Source: Stutzerimonas azotifigens DSM 17556 (GTDB lineage Bacteria; Pseudomonadota; Gammaproteobacteria; Pseudomonadales; Pseudomonadaceae). Taken from it: DNA of 37,394 nt. Location: positions 1 through 37,394 of the forward strand of contig NZ_AUDU01000068.1 in NCBI RefSeq assembly GCF_000425625.1. Direction: 5' to 3'. Under the pieces are notes generated by a model. That model was not told where the DNA came from, ran no database searches, and saw nothing but the letters and a program-made list of their open reading frames with translations. Position numbers and translations under genes: made by a program. This document shows positions 1 through 8,141 of the stretch, piece by piece. The stretch's first letter is position 1; every line of letters begins with the position of its first letter.

Positions 1-1190
1 ACGCCCGACAGCAGCGCCCAGAACGGCGAGCTGATGCCCAGCAGGGTGAACTGGCTCATCGCTACCGCCAGCGCCACGAAGGCGCCGATCTGGCAGGCGC
101 CGCCCTTCTGGAAGGCCTGCTGCAGCGAGCCGAGCAGCACGCCGATCATCGCCAGCCCGGCGATCACCACGATCAGCGCCTTGGGAAACGCCAGGATGAA
201 GGGCACCGCCAGTCCGGCGAACAGCCCGAACAGGGCGAACAGCACGCCGTTGACCAGCGCCGCGCCGTAGCGCAGCCGCGGGTCGTCGCCGGCCTGCTCG
301 GAGGAGCAGATCGCCGTCATCGGCCCGGCGATATTGGCGTTGTGCCCGCCGAGCAGCCCGGCCAGCACGCCGCCGACGCCGCTGATGACGGTCATCGCGT
401 TGACCGGCGGGCGATACCCCTCGGCCATCAGCACGCCGGTGGCCTGGGCGTTCTCCGCGCCGATCACCAGCGCCGTGAGCGGGATGGTGATGGCCAGGAA
501 GGCATCGATCGAGAAGGTCGGCGCGGTGAGCGCCGGCATCACCCAGGCGATGTTCACGTCGGCCGGCTGCAGCTGCCCGAGCGCGTAGGCCAGCACCAGC
601 CCGACCACGCCGGCGACCAGCACCGGCGGCACCGAGCGCGAGAAGCGGGTGACCAGGAAGAAGCTCAGCGCCGCGGCCCCGGCGATCAGCGGCGCGCTGA
701 CGATGGCGTCGACCGAGCCGGTGGCGAAGCGGATCAGCGCCCCGGCGATCATCGCCATCACGATCGGCATCGGCAGCCAGCGCATCAGCCGGCCGATCAG
801 CCCGCTGACGCCGAGCACGAAGACCAGCACGCCGCTCATGATGAAGGCGCCGACCGCGTCGCTGAACGGGATGACCGTGAGCGAGGCGGCCAGGATCGCC
901 GCGCCGGGAATGCTGTAGGCGCCGCAGATCGGCTGTCGGTAGCGCAGCGCCAGGAACAGGCTGATGAGCCCGCCCAGCACGTAGATGCCGAACAGCCAGG
1001 CCACCGTCTGCGCGTTGCTCAGGCGCCCGGCTTCGGCGGCGTTGATCACCACCAGGGCCGGGCCGGTGCAGCCGAACAGGGCGGCAACCACCCCGGCGCT
1101 GATGGACTTGGAGTTGAATGCCCGGCGCAGCGTGGGCTCGCCGGCGGCAGGCGGAATGTCGACTGCCGGATGGGACAGGTTCTGGGTCAT
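1..1190 (-). CDS. BenE-family carboxylate/H+ symporter (3' end cut by window)
   Basis: The minus-strand translation begins MTQNLSHPAVD and continues as a nearly unbroken series of hydrophobic segments with conserved glycines and prolines. It includes SIPGAAILA, GGHNANIAGPMTAIC and VIAGLAMIGVLLGSL, all typical of the benzoate/H+ symporter BenE family of inner-membrane proteins. About 396 codons are visible, so little of the usual roughly 400-residue protein is missing. It is the last visible gene downstream of the hmfABCDE-like operon on the same strand, after a gap of 98 bases. The family imports aromatic carboxylates. Its position suggests uptake of 2-furoate, which is inference. A benzoate-type substrate cannot be excluded, although no ben genes are visible. 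The start ATG is preceded by an A-rich CAACAACAA stretch, a possible Crc/Hfq site. All plus-strand open frames over this region are shadows. Confidence 0.85.
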   Translation of the reverse strand, partial: MTQNLSHPAVDIPPAAGEPTLRRAFNSKSISAGVVAALFGCTGPALVVINAAEAGRLSNAQTVAWLFGIYVLGGLISLFLALRYRQPICGAYSIPGAAILAASLTVIPFSDAVGAFIMSGVLVFVLGVSGLIGRLMRWLPMPIVMAMIAGALIRFATGSVDAIVSAPLIAGAAALSFFLVTRFSRSVPPVLVAGVVGLVLAYALGQLQPADVNIAWVMPALTAPTFSIDAFLAITIPLTALVIGAENAQATGVLMAEGYRPPVNAMTVISGVGGVLAGLLGGHNANIAGPMTAICSSEQAGDDPRLRYGAALVNGVLFALFGLFAGLAVPFILAFPKALIVVIAGLAMIGVLLGSLQQAFQKGGACQIGAFVALAVAMSQFTLLGISSPFWALLSG

Positions 1191-1204
1191 GGCAACGCCT
1201 TCGC

Positions 1205-1216
1205 TTGTTGTTGTTT
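1205..1216 (-). promoter_or_regulatory. Candidate Crc/Hfq A-rich (CA) motif before the BenE-type transporter
   Basis: On the minus strand this reads AAACAACAACAA and contains AANAANAA, the motif bound by Hfq/Crc in pseudomonad catabolic mRNAs. It ends about 14 bases before the transporter ATG, so binding could block translation. In such GC-rich DNA an A-rich run at a start site stands out. Function is inferred from the motif alone. Confidence 0.45.
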
Positions 1217-1235
1217 GCGTCCGGTCGTTCGCCGT

Positions 1236-1259
1236 GTGCCGCCCCGTGGTGGGCGGCAC
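1236..1259. other. Intercistronic hairpin between hmfE and the transporter gene
   Basis: There is a perfect 9-bp inverted repeat, GTGCCGCCC with GGGCGGCAC around a 6-base loop, in the 98-base gap. No T-run follows on either strand, so it is not a classical Rho-independent terminator. It may stabilise the upstream mRNA or partly uncouple expression of the transporter gene from the operon. Confidence 0.4.
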
Positions 1260-1288
1260 GCGTGCAGGTGGCGTTCTATCGCGCGGCA

Positions 1289-2092
1289 TCACTCGCCGCG
1301 GAAGACCGCCGGCCGCTTGCCGTGGAACGCCTCGACCCCTTCCTTGAAGTCGGCCGAGCTGCGCAGGCGGCTGTAGCAGTGGCCTTCCATCTCGATGGCC
1401 ACCTTCAGCGGCGCGTCCTCGTTGTCGTTGATCAGCTTCTTCGCGGTGCGCTGGGCCAGCGGCGAGAAGCGGCGCAGTTCGTCGACCAGCGCGTCCACCG
1501 TGCTTTCCAGCTCGGCATCCGGCACGCATTCGGTGACGAAGCCCCAGTCGTAGGCCTGCTGGCCGGTGACCCGCTTGGCGCGCATGACCATGTGCTTGGT
1601 GCGGGCGATGCCGATCATCTTCTGCAGGCGCGCCGAGCCGCCGGAGCCGGGGATCTGCCCGAGGTTCTGCTCCGGCAGCGCGTAGCGCGCGGTTTCCGAG
1701 GCGATGCGGAAGTCGCAGGCCAGCGACAGCTCGAAGCCGACGCCGAAGGTGTAGCCGCGGTTGGCGGCGATCACCGGCTTGCTGCAGCGCTCCGGTGCGG
1801 CCACGTTCCAGGCCAGCTTGGAGACGTGTTCCGGCGAGGCCTCGAGGAAGCCCTTGATGTCGCCGCCGCTGGAGAAGTGCTCGCCCTGGGCGCGCAGCAC
1901 GATCACGCGCACGCCGGGGTGCGCGTCCAGCGCCTCGAACACCTGGCGCAGCGTTTCGCGCTGGCTCATGGCGATGACGTTGTACGGCGGGCGGCCGAGG
2001 ATGATGTCGGCGCGCTCGCGGGCGGCGTCGACCTCGACGGTGAAGCCGTCGAATTCGTTGTCCAGAAACTGCTCGGGCGTAGTGGTGTTCAT
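1289..2092 (-). CDS. hmfE: Enoyl-CoA hydratase-family protein, probable 2-oxoglutaroyl-CoA hydrolase HmfE
   Basis: This 267-residue crotonase-fold protein has the oxyanion-hole and CoA-binding segments near GEHFSSGGDIKGF (about residues 70-82) and the glycine-rich GYTFGVGFELSLACDFRIAS (about 113-132). By sequence alone it would be called a generic enoyl-CoA hydratase/isomerase. The assignment comes from gene order: it follows large, FAD and Fe-S molybdenum hydroxylase subunits and an acyl-CoA synthetase, the hmfA-B-C-D-E order described for Cupriavidus basilensis HMF14. There HmfE is proposed to hydrolyse 2-oxoglutaroyl-CoA, formed after hydroxylation and ring opening of furoyl-CoA, to 2-oxoglutarate. 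It starts at ATG 2092 with a GAGGA ribosome-binding site, 25 bases after hmfD ends. It could alternatively act as a ring-opening hydratase in the same pathway. Confidence 0.75.
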   Translation of the reverse strand: MNTTTPEQFLDNEFDGFTVEVDAARERADIILGRPPYNVIAMSQRETLRQVFEALDAHPGVRVIVLRAQGEHFSSGGDIKGFLEASPEHVSKLAWNVAAPERCSKPVIAANRGYTFGVGFELSLACDFRIASETARYALPEQNLGQIPGSGGSARLQKMIGIARTKHMVMRAKRVTGQQAYDWGFVTECVPDAELESTVDALVDELRRFSPLAQRTAKKLINDNEDAPLKVAIEMEGHCYSRLRSSADFKEGVEAFHGKRPAVFRGE

Positions 2093-2117
2093 GGTCTTTC
2101 CTCTTGTTGATCGGGGG

Positions 2118-3650
2118 TCAGCTGGCGGCCTTGAGCTCGCCGCCGTACTGGGCCACCAGCACGCGACGGAGGATCTTGCCGACCGGGGATTTGGGAATCT
2201 GCTCGATGAATTCGTAGCGCCGCGGGCGCTTGAAGCGGGCGAGGCCCGAGGCGACGCAGTGGGCGTCGAGTTCCTCTTCGCCGACGGGGTAGCGCAGCTT
2301 GATGAAGGCGGCGATCAGCTTGCCCCACTGCTCGTCGGGCAGGCCGACCACGGCGACTTCCTCGACCGCGGGATGCAGCGACAGGGCGTTCTCGATCTCC
2401 GCCGGGCTGACGTTCTCGCCGCCGGTGATGATCAGGTCGTCGACCCGACCGGTGACGAACAGGTCGCCCTCCTCATCGAAATAGCCGGTGTCGCCGGTGA
2501 AGTACCAGCCTTCGCGCAGCGACTTGGCATCCGCGTCCGGGCGTTTCCAGTAGCCCTCGAAGGCCTCGTCGCTGGCCAGGTCGGCGATGATCTGGCCTTC
2601 CTCGTTGGGCCTGGCAATCTGCGCCGGCGACTGGGCGTCGAGCGTCACCACGCGAATCCGCTGGTTCAGCGCGCAGCGGCCGGAGGAACCGGGCTTGCGC
2701 GCGGCGCTCTGGTCGATGGTGAAGGTGTAGATCTCCGAGCTGCCGTAGTGGTTGACGAACAGTTCGGGGCGGAAGGCCGCTTCCACCCGGCGCATCAGGC
2801 CGTCGCTCATGGGCGCGCCGGCGAAGCCGATCTTGCGCACGCTGGCGACCCGCTCGGGGCTGAACGCCGGGTGCTCGATGAGCATGTGGTAGAGCGTCGG
2901 CACCAGGTAGAGGTTGCTGATCTTCTCGCGCTCGATGGCGTCCAGCGTGGCCTCGACGTCGAACTTCGGCACACAGACGAAGTGCCCGTCGATCAGCGTC
3001 ATCGACAGCAGCGAGCGCACGCCCATGGTGTGGTACAGCGGCATCACGCCGAGGGTGCATTCCTCGTGGCCGTAGAGGTTCTGCGCCACGTGCGCCACCG
3101 CCGCCGCGCGCTCGGCGCGGTGCCGGCGCGGCACGCCCTTGGGCCGGCTGGTGGTGCCGGAGGTGTAGAGCATCAGCGACCAGTCCTCGGGGCCGGCGCG
3201 CAGGATGGTTTCGCCGGGTGCCTCGGCGCACAGCTGCTCGAAGCTCAGCGCGCCCTCGGCCATCGACTCGCCGACGCTGACGCAGGGTAGCTGCAGCCGG
3301 CCGCAGGCCAGCACCGCATCGGCCGAGGAATCGTCGTGCACCAGCGCGCGGGCGTTGGCGTCGGCCAGGCACCAATTCAGGTCATCCGCCGTGCAGCGCC
3401 AGTTCAGCGGGGTCATGATTATGCCGCTGAACTGGCAGGCCCAGTGCAGCGTCGCCATCTGCCAGCGGTTCTGCATCACCGCCACCAGGTGGTCGCCCTT
3501 GCCGAGGCCGAGGCGCTCGAGCCCGTGGGCGGCGCGCTGGATGTCGGCGAACCAGTCTTCGTAGGTTTTCTTCAGCGCACCGTCGCTGATCGCCACCGCC
3601 CCGGGGCGGCGTTCGACCGCGGCGAGAAAGCTGCGTCCTAAATCAAACAT
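2118..3650 (-). CDS. hmfD: AMP-dependent acyl-CoA synthetase, probable 2-furoyl-CoA synthetase HmfD
   Basis: This is a 510-residue ANL-superfamily ligase. The AMP/phosphate-binding P-loop LMLYTSGTTSRPKG lies at about residues 159-172. Further motifs are YFTGDTG with the GRVDDLI hinge, GGENVSP, and the C-terminal PKSPVGKILRR with the catalytic lysine. The length is normal for the family. It would activate a carboxylic acid with ATP and CoA in the cytoplasm. Because it sits between the Fe-S subunit of a molybdenum hydroxylase and a crotonase-family hydrolase, 2-furoate is the expected substrate. Its start overlaps the end of hmfC by 8 bases, consistent with translational coupling. A benzoate or other aromatic acid:CoA ligase is the main alternative. 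Confidence 0.78.
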   Translation of the reverse strand: MFDLGRSFLAAVERRPGAVAISDGALKKTYEDWFADIQRAAHGLERLGLGKGDHLVAVMQNRWQMATLHWACQFSGIIMTPLNWRCTADDLNWCLADANARALVHDDSSADAVLACGRLQLPCVSVGESMAEGALSFEQLCAEAPGETILRAGPEDWSLMLYTSGTTSRPKGVPRRHRAERAAAVAHVAQNLYGHEECTLGVMPLYHTMGVRSLLSMTLIDGHFVCVPKFDVEATLDAIEREKISNLYLVPTLYHMLIEHPAFSPERVASVRKIGFAGAPMSDGLMRRVEAAFRPELFVNHYGSSEIYTFTIDQSAARKPGSSGRCALNQRIRVVTLDAQSPAQIARPNEEGQIIADLASDEAFEGYWKRPDADAKSLREGWYFTGDTGYFDEEGDLFVTGRVDDLIITGGENVSPAEIENALSLHPAVEEVAVVGLPDEQWGKLIAAFIKLRYPVGEEELDAHCVASGLARFKRPRRYEFIEQIPKSPVGKILRRVLVAQYGGELKAAS

Positions 3651-4179
3651 GGGTGTTCTCCAAGGCTTCTTGTTGTTGTGGGGCTTGCTGTTGGGCGCCG
3701 CGCTGGCGCGCCACTTCGAGGACCGCCTGGACCATGCCGGTGTACCCGGTGCAGCGGCACAGGTGGCCGGACAGCATGTCGCGCACCTGGGCCTCGTCGG
3801 GCTCGGGCACGCGCTCGAGGAATTCCACGCAGGACATCAGGATTCCACTGGTGCAGAAGCCGCACTGCAGCGCGTGGTGGCGGCTGAAGGCCTGCTGCAG
3901 ATCGTTCATCACCTCGTCGCGGGCCAGCGACTCGACGGTGTCGATGCGCCGTTCGTGGGCCTGCACCGCGAGCATCAGGCACGAGCGCGAGGCGACGCCG
4001 TCCACCAGCACCGTGCAGGCACCGCACACGCCGTGCTCGCAGCCGACGTGCACGCCGGTGGCGCCGAGTTCGTGACGGAGGAAGTCGCACAGCTGCATGC
4101 GCGGCTCGGCATGCCCCTGGCGCGTGCGCCCGTTGAGTTGCAGGCGGACGGGAAAGCGTTGGTCAGCTGGCGCGCGCAT
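3643..4179 (-). CDS. hmfC: 2Fe-2S subunit of molybdenum hydroxylase, probable furoyl-CoA dehydrogenase HmfC
   Basis: This 178-residue small subunit belongs to the xanthine dehydrogenase/CO dehydrogenase family. The plant-type ferredoxin cluster ligands are seen in CEHGVCGAC (about residues 47-55) and a further Cys in RSCLML. The second [2Fe-2S] cluster ligands are in QCGFCTSG (about 104-111) and HLCRCTGYTG (about 138-147). It passes electrons from the molybdopterin subunit to the FAD subunit. The C-terminal tail is rich in Gln (QQQAPQQQEA), unusual for the family. The CAA/CAG run encoding it also creates the A-rich motif before hmfD. The ATG at 4179 overlaps the end of hmfB by 17 bases. Confidence 0.85.
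   Translation of the reverse strand: MRAPADQRFPVRLQLNGRTRQGHAEPRMQLCDFLRHELGATGVHVGCEHGVCGACTVLVDGVASRSCLMLAVQAHERRIDTVESLARDEVMNDLQQAFSRHHALQCGFCTSGILMSCVEFLERVPEPDEAQVRDMLSGHLCRCTGYTGMVQAVLEVARQRGAQQQAPQQQEALENTHV
3670..3677 (-). promoter_or_regulatory. Candidate Crc/Hfq motif just before hmfD
   Basis: The minus strand reads AACAACAA inside the hmfC coding region, about 20 bases before the hmfD start codon. It matches AANAANAA exactly. It also encodes part of the Gln-rich HmfC tail, so the match may partly be a coding by-product. Confidence 0.35.
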
Positions 4180-4990
4180 GGTCCTGTTCCTCGATCAGTT
4201 GCCGGCCGAGCTCGCGCACCAGGTGACGCCGATACGCCGCGCTGGCGTGTACGTCGTCCTGCGCGCCGAGCGACCAGGCGTAAGCGTTGAGTGCCTCGGG
4301 CAGTTCCGCGCCGCGCGGCAGGCGGCGCAGGACCGGGCGGTCGGAGACGCCGCCGATGCCGAGCTCGACCGCGTCGTCGCGGATGCAGGCGGCCAGCGCC
4401 ACCAGGGCGAAGTCGCCGTGGCGCATGGCCACTTCGCGGAAGCGATAGCGCACTGCCGGGTCGGCCAGCGGGAAGTGCACCGCGCTGACCAGCTCGTCCG
4501 GGCGCCGCGCGGTGGTCAGCACGCCCTGGAAGAACTCCGCCGCCGGCACCTCGCGGCGCTTGCCCTTGAGCGATTCGAGCACCACGCGCCCGCCGAGGGT
4601 GACCAGGCACAGCGGGATCTCGGCGCTGGGGTCGGCGTGCGCCACCGAGCCGCACACGGTGCCGCGGTTGCGCGTCTGGAAGTGGCCGATCCAGGGCAGC
4701 GCGCGGGCCAGCAGCGGCACCTCGTCGGCCAGGCTGGCGCGGTCCATCAGCTCGACCTGGCGCACCGCGGCGCCGACGGTCAGATGGCCGCGCTCGACCT
4801 TCAGGTCGTGCAGGTCCCCGGCGTGGTTGATGTCGACCAGCACCCTGGGCTGCGCCAGGCGCATGTTCAGCACCGCCATCAGCGACTGGCCGCCGGCGAT
4901 GATGCGCGCCTGCTCGCCGTGCTCGGCGAGGAGTTCCAGCGCCTCGTGCTTGCTGGCGACGCGGACGTAATCGAATGCGGCCGGTTTCAT
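4163..4990 (-). CDS. hmfB: FAD-binding subunit of molybdenum hydroxylase, probable furoyl-CoA dehydrogenase HmfB
   Basis: This is a 275-residue CoxM/XdhB-type middle subunit. FAD-contact motifs are ARIIAGGQSLMAVLNMR (about residues 28-44) and TVCGSVAHADPSAEIP (about 100-115). The second corresponds to the TxGGNxxxxxPxxD/E motif of the family. The subunit accepts electrons from the Fe-S subunit and hands them to an external acceptor. I chose ATG 4990 (MKPAAFDYVRV) because it overlaps the hmfA stop as ATGA. A longer frame running upstream is only an antisense-phase extension through hmfA. It ends inside the start of hmfC, so the three dehydrogenase subunits are translationally coupled. Confidence 0.85.
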   Translation of the reverse strand: MKPAAFDYVRVASKHEALELLAEHGEQARIIAGGQSLMAVLNMRLAQPRVLVDINHAGDLHDLKVERGHLTVGAAVRQVELMDRASLADEVPLLARALPWIGHFQTRNRGTVCGSVAHADPSAEIPLCLVTLGGRVVLESLKGKRREVPAAEFFQGVLTTARRPDELVSAVHFPLADPAVRYRFREVAMRHGDFALVALAACIRDDAVELGIGGVSDRPVLRRLPRGAELPEALNAYAWSLGAQDDVHASAAYRRHLVRELGRQLIEEQDHARAS

Positions 4991-7962
4991 TGCGCACCTC
5001 CCTTGCCGAACAGGCCGAGCAGGCGCTGCCACAGCCCGCTGCGCACCGGCGCGCCGGTCAGGCGCTGCGCCAGGCGGGTGAAGATCTGCCCGATGATCAC
5101 CTTCGAGGCGCTCTGCAGCATGCGCCCGCCGACCGCGGCGACCTTGCCGCTGACCGCGGCGTCGTAGACGTATTCGAGGCGGGTGTGGCCGTTGTCCAGC
5201 TCGACGAAGCGCACCCGCGCGCTGCCGGTGGCCGAGCCCATCGGGCTGTTGCCGGAGCCCGACAGCTTCAGCGAGCGCGGCGGATCGAGGTCGGTCAGGC
5301 CGACCCGGGCGGCGAAGCGCGCGCGGATCATGCCGACGCCCACGGTGACGTCGGCGCGGTAGTGGTTCTCGCTCTCCAGCTCCAGCGCGTGGCAGCCGGG
5401 AATGATCGCCTTCAGCGTTTCCGGGTCGAGCAGGGCGTCGTACACCTGCTGCGGCGAGGCGGGGATCTCCACCGAGTCCTCGGCCTGCAGGCTGGAGCCG
5501 CCGGCCACCCGGGGCGCGTCCAGCACCATGCCCTCGGGCGCCGGCGGCTCGTCGATGCCGATCATCGTGCGCACCCGCGACGGCGTCAGCGGCAGGCGGA
5601 TGTCCGAGCGGCCGAGGGCGTCGGCCACCGCGTTGGCGATGCACACCGGGGTGCTCATGTTGTTGCCTTCGCCGACGCCCTTGGCGCCCAGCGGGGTGAA
5701 CGGGGAGGGCGTTTCCATGTGCAGGATCACCGGCTCCACCGCTTCCGGCGCGGTCGGCACCAGGTAGTCGGCGAAGGTGCCGGAAAGGAAGCTGCCGTCG
5801 TTGGCGTAGGCGAATTCCTCCATCAGCGCCACGCCCAAGGCCTGGGTGAAGCCGCCGCGGATCTGCCCGTCGACCAGCATCGGGTTGAGGATGCGCCCGG
5901 CGTCGTGGCAGGTGACGTAGCGGTCGATGTGCACCTCGCCGGTGACCCGGTCGATCTCCACCGCGCAGATGTCGAAGATGAAGCCGTAGCACAGCGAGCT
6001 GTTGATACAGTCCTCGTCGCTCGGCGCGGTCAGTTGCGGCGGGCTCCAGAAGGCGGTCTCACGCAGGCCGCCGAGCTCGCCTTCGGGCAGCAGGCCGGGC
6101 GACCAGTGGGTGGCGCCGGCGATGCGGTGGAACGGCTGGCTCGGCCCGCCTTCGACGAATACCTTGCCGCCGGCGAAGCGCACGTCCTCGGCCGGCACCT
6201 CCCACATGGCGGCGGCGATGCCGGCCATGCGCTCGCGGATGCGCATTGCGGCGTTGTAGACCGAGCCGGCGACGGCGCCGGCGAAACGGCTGGAATAGTT
6301 TCCCGAGGCGATCGACCAGGCGTCCTTGCCGGTGTCCAGCTCGACGTTGACGCTGATGCCGTCGAGCGCCACGCCGAGCACCTCGGCGACGATCTGCGCC
6401 ACTACCGTCTGGTGGCCCTGGCCCTGCGGCGTGGAGGAGACGTGCACCGAGACGTCGCCGAGCGGACCGACGCTAACGGTGGCGGTGCTCACCGCGCCGT
6501 TCTTCGGCCCGGCCTTGCGCCGCTCCTCGGGCGTCATGGCGGTGGTGATGTAGCCCATGTTGGAGATCGACGGCTCCACCGCCGCGGTGTAGCCGATGCC
6601 GTAGAGCCGGCCCTCGGCGCGCGCCTGCTCGCGGCGGCGCAGCAGTTCGTCGAGCCCGCCGTCGCGCACCGCCAGTTCGATCGCCGCCGGGTAGTCGCCG
6701 GAATCGAGCAGCGCGCCGGCGGCGGCGCGGTAGGGGAAGGCGCCGGTCGGCACCAGGTTGCGGCGGATCACCTCGAGCGGGTCGAGGTCCAGCTCGACGG
6801 CGACCTGGTGCATCAGCCGCTCCAGGGCGAAGTACACCTGGCCCCCGCCGAAGCCGCGGTTCAGCCCGCTCGGCACCTTGTTGGTCAGTACCACGCGGTT
6901 GCGCACCAGCAGGTTGCGGATCGCGTAGGCGCCGGTGAGGTTGCCGTGCATGCGATAGAAGGTGGCCGGCTCGGGGGCGCGCAGGTAGCCGCCGCAGTCG
7001 TCGATCTGGTCGTATTTGAGCGCCAGCACGCGGCCGTCGGCTTCCACCGCCGCCTCGATCTCGCAGACCCGGTTGGTGGCGCTGGAGGAGGCCTGCAGGT
7101 GCTCAAGGCGGTCCTCGACCCACTTCACCGGGGCGCCGACCTTCCGCGCCGCCAGGCCCATGAGCACGATGTAGGGGAACACGCCCTGCTTGATGCCGAA
7201 GCTGCCGCCTGAATCCGGCGGGGTGCGGAGGCGCAGGCGGTTGCCGGGCACGTTAAGTGCCCGCGACATGACCGAATGCAGCGCGTAAGGCCCCTGGAAG
7301 TTGGAAAGCACCTCGTAGGTGCCGGTGGCCGGCTGGTATTGGCCGAGCACCACGTAGCACTCGATCGGGGTGCAGGAGTTGCGCGGGTAGTGGACCTTGA
7401 TCGCCACCCGCCGCGCGGCCTTGGCGAAGGCCTCTTCGGGCTCGCCGTAGCGGAAGTGCCGCTCGTTGACCACGTTGCTGCCGACCGCCTCGTGCAGCAC
7501 CGGCGCGTCCTCGGCGGTGGCCGCTTCCGGATCGACGATCGCTGGCAGCGGCTCGTATTCCACCTTCACCGCGTCCAGCGCGTCCTCGGCCAGGTAGCGG
7601 TCGTCGGCGATCACCACGCAGACCGGTTCGCCGACGTAGCGGACCTTGTCCACCGCCAGGCACCAGTGCTCCATCGGCGCGCGCACGCCGACCGGGAAGG
7701 GGTTGGCCCAGCGCCTGACGTCCTCGCCGGTGAGCACGCCGTGCACCCCGGGCATGGTCAGGGCGGCGGAGGCGTCGACGGAGATGACACGGGCGTGCGC
7801 ATGGGGCGAACGAACGATGGCGGCATGCAGGGTACCGGGTGGCGTGGCCACGTCGTCGGCGTAGCGACCGAGCCCGCGTAGCAGGGCGGCGTCCTCGACG
7901 CGGGCCTGGGGACGCCCGATATGGCCGGCAACGACCTCGGCAGTGCTCTGAGGCATGTTCAT
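4987..7962 (-). CDS. hmfA: Molybdopterin-binding large subunit with C-terminal CoxG/SRPBCC domain, probable furoyl-CoA dehydrogenase HmfA
   Basis: This is a 991-residue xanthine dehydrogenase-family large subunit. The N-terminal a/b hammerhead domain (about residues 15-130) is followed by the molybdopterin-binding domain. It has VPSGLNRGFGGGQVYFALER and the active-site loop GVGEGNNMSTP near 752-762, whose Glu is the expected catalytic base. After about residue 814 a separate SRPBCC/CoxG-type domain begins (SVEIPASPQQVYDALLDPE), making the protein longer than the usual 750-800 residues. It is predicted to hydroxylate 2-furoyl-CoA at C5 using molybdopterin cytosine dinucleotide. The start ATG 7962 has a weak AAGAG ribosome-binding site and an upstream A-rich motif. 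It is the first gene of the operon. Another aromatic acyl-CoA hydroxylase, such as a 4-hydroxybenzoyl-CoA reductase relative, is the alternative. Confidence 0.82.
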   Translation of the reverse strand: MNMPQSTAEVVAGHIGRPQARVEDAALLRGLGRYADDVATPPGTLHAAIVRSPHAHARVISVDASAALTMPGVHGVLTGEDVRRWANPFPVGVRAPMEHWCLAVDKVRYVGEPVCVVIADDRYLAEDALDAVKVEYEPLPAIVDPEAATAEDAPVLHEAVGSNVVNERHFRYGEPEEAFAKAARRVAIKVHYPRNSCTPIECYVVLGQYQPATGTYEVLSNFQGPYALHSVMSRALNVPGNRLRLRTPPDSGGSFGIKQGVFPYIVLMGLAARKVGAPVKWVEDRLEHLQASSSATNRVCEIEAAVEADGRVLALKYDQIDDCGGYLRAPEPATFYRMHGNLTGAYAIRNLLVRNRVVLTNKVPSGLNRGFGGGQVYFALERLMHQVAVELDLDPLEVIRRNLVPTGAFPYRAAAGALLDSGDYPAAIELAVRDGGLDELLRRREQARAEGRLYGIGYTAAVEPSISNMGYITTAMTPEERRKAGPKNGAVSTATVSVGPLGDVSVHVSSTPQGQGHQTVVAQIVAEVLGVALDGISVNVELDTGKDAWSIASGNYSSRFAGAVAGSVYNAAMRIRERMAGIAAAMWEVPAEDVRFAGGKVFVEGGPSQPFHRIAGATHWSPGLLPEGELGGLRETAFWSPPQLTAPSDEDCINSSLCYGFIFDICAVEIDRVTGEVHIDRYVTCHDAGRILNPMLVDGQIRGGFTQALGVALMEEFAYANDGSFLSGTFADYLVPTAPEAVEPVILHMETPSPFTPLGAKGVGEGNNMSTPVCIANAVADALGRSDIRLPLTPSRVRTMIGIDEPPAPEGMVLDAPRVAGGSSLQAEDSVEIPASPQQVYDALLDPETLKAIIPGCHALELESENHYRADVTVGVGMIRARFAARVGLTDLDPPRSLKLSGSGNSPMGSATGSARVRFVELDNGHTRLEYVYDAAVSGKVAAVGGRMLQSASKVIIGQIFTRLAQRLTGAPVRSGLWQRLLGLFGKGGAQ

Positions 7963-7973
7963 GGAATGAACTC

Positions 7974-7981
7974 TTGTTTTT
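7974..7981 (-). promoter_or_regulatory. Candidate Crc/Hfq motif in the hmfA leader
   Basis: The minus strand reads AAAAACAA (AANAANAA), 11 bases before the hmfA start codon and next to its weak ribosome-binding site. This is the usual position for Hfq/Crc translational repression in pseudomonads. The inference rests on the motif only. Confidence 0.45.
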
Positions 7982-8141
7982 GTCGTGCTTGAAGCGATGC
8001 CCCGATTCTCGTCAATCGCCCGGCGCGCCGCCTTGCCCCGGGCTACGGGGTTCTGCGCGGGAGTCGGGAAATTTGCCCTGGAGTCTGATCGGGTGCGAAC
8101 GGTGACAGGCGCGGGGGCGGCCGTAGGACGGGGTAGTCGTT

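Noticed and set aside
342..2110. Long plus-strand open frames opposite the transporter and hmfE
   Set aside because: Their translations are low-complexity, rich in Arg, Ala, His and Gly, and lack membrane or catalytic motifs. The minus-strand genes explain the sequence; GC-rich antisense frames stay open by base bias.
4975..7212. 745-codon plus-strand frame opposite hmfA
   Set aside because: Antisense shadow of a clear molybdenum hydroxylase gene; repetitive RRxGxAxH-type composition with no family resemblance.
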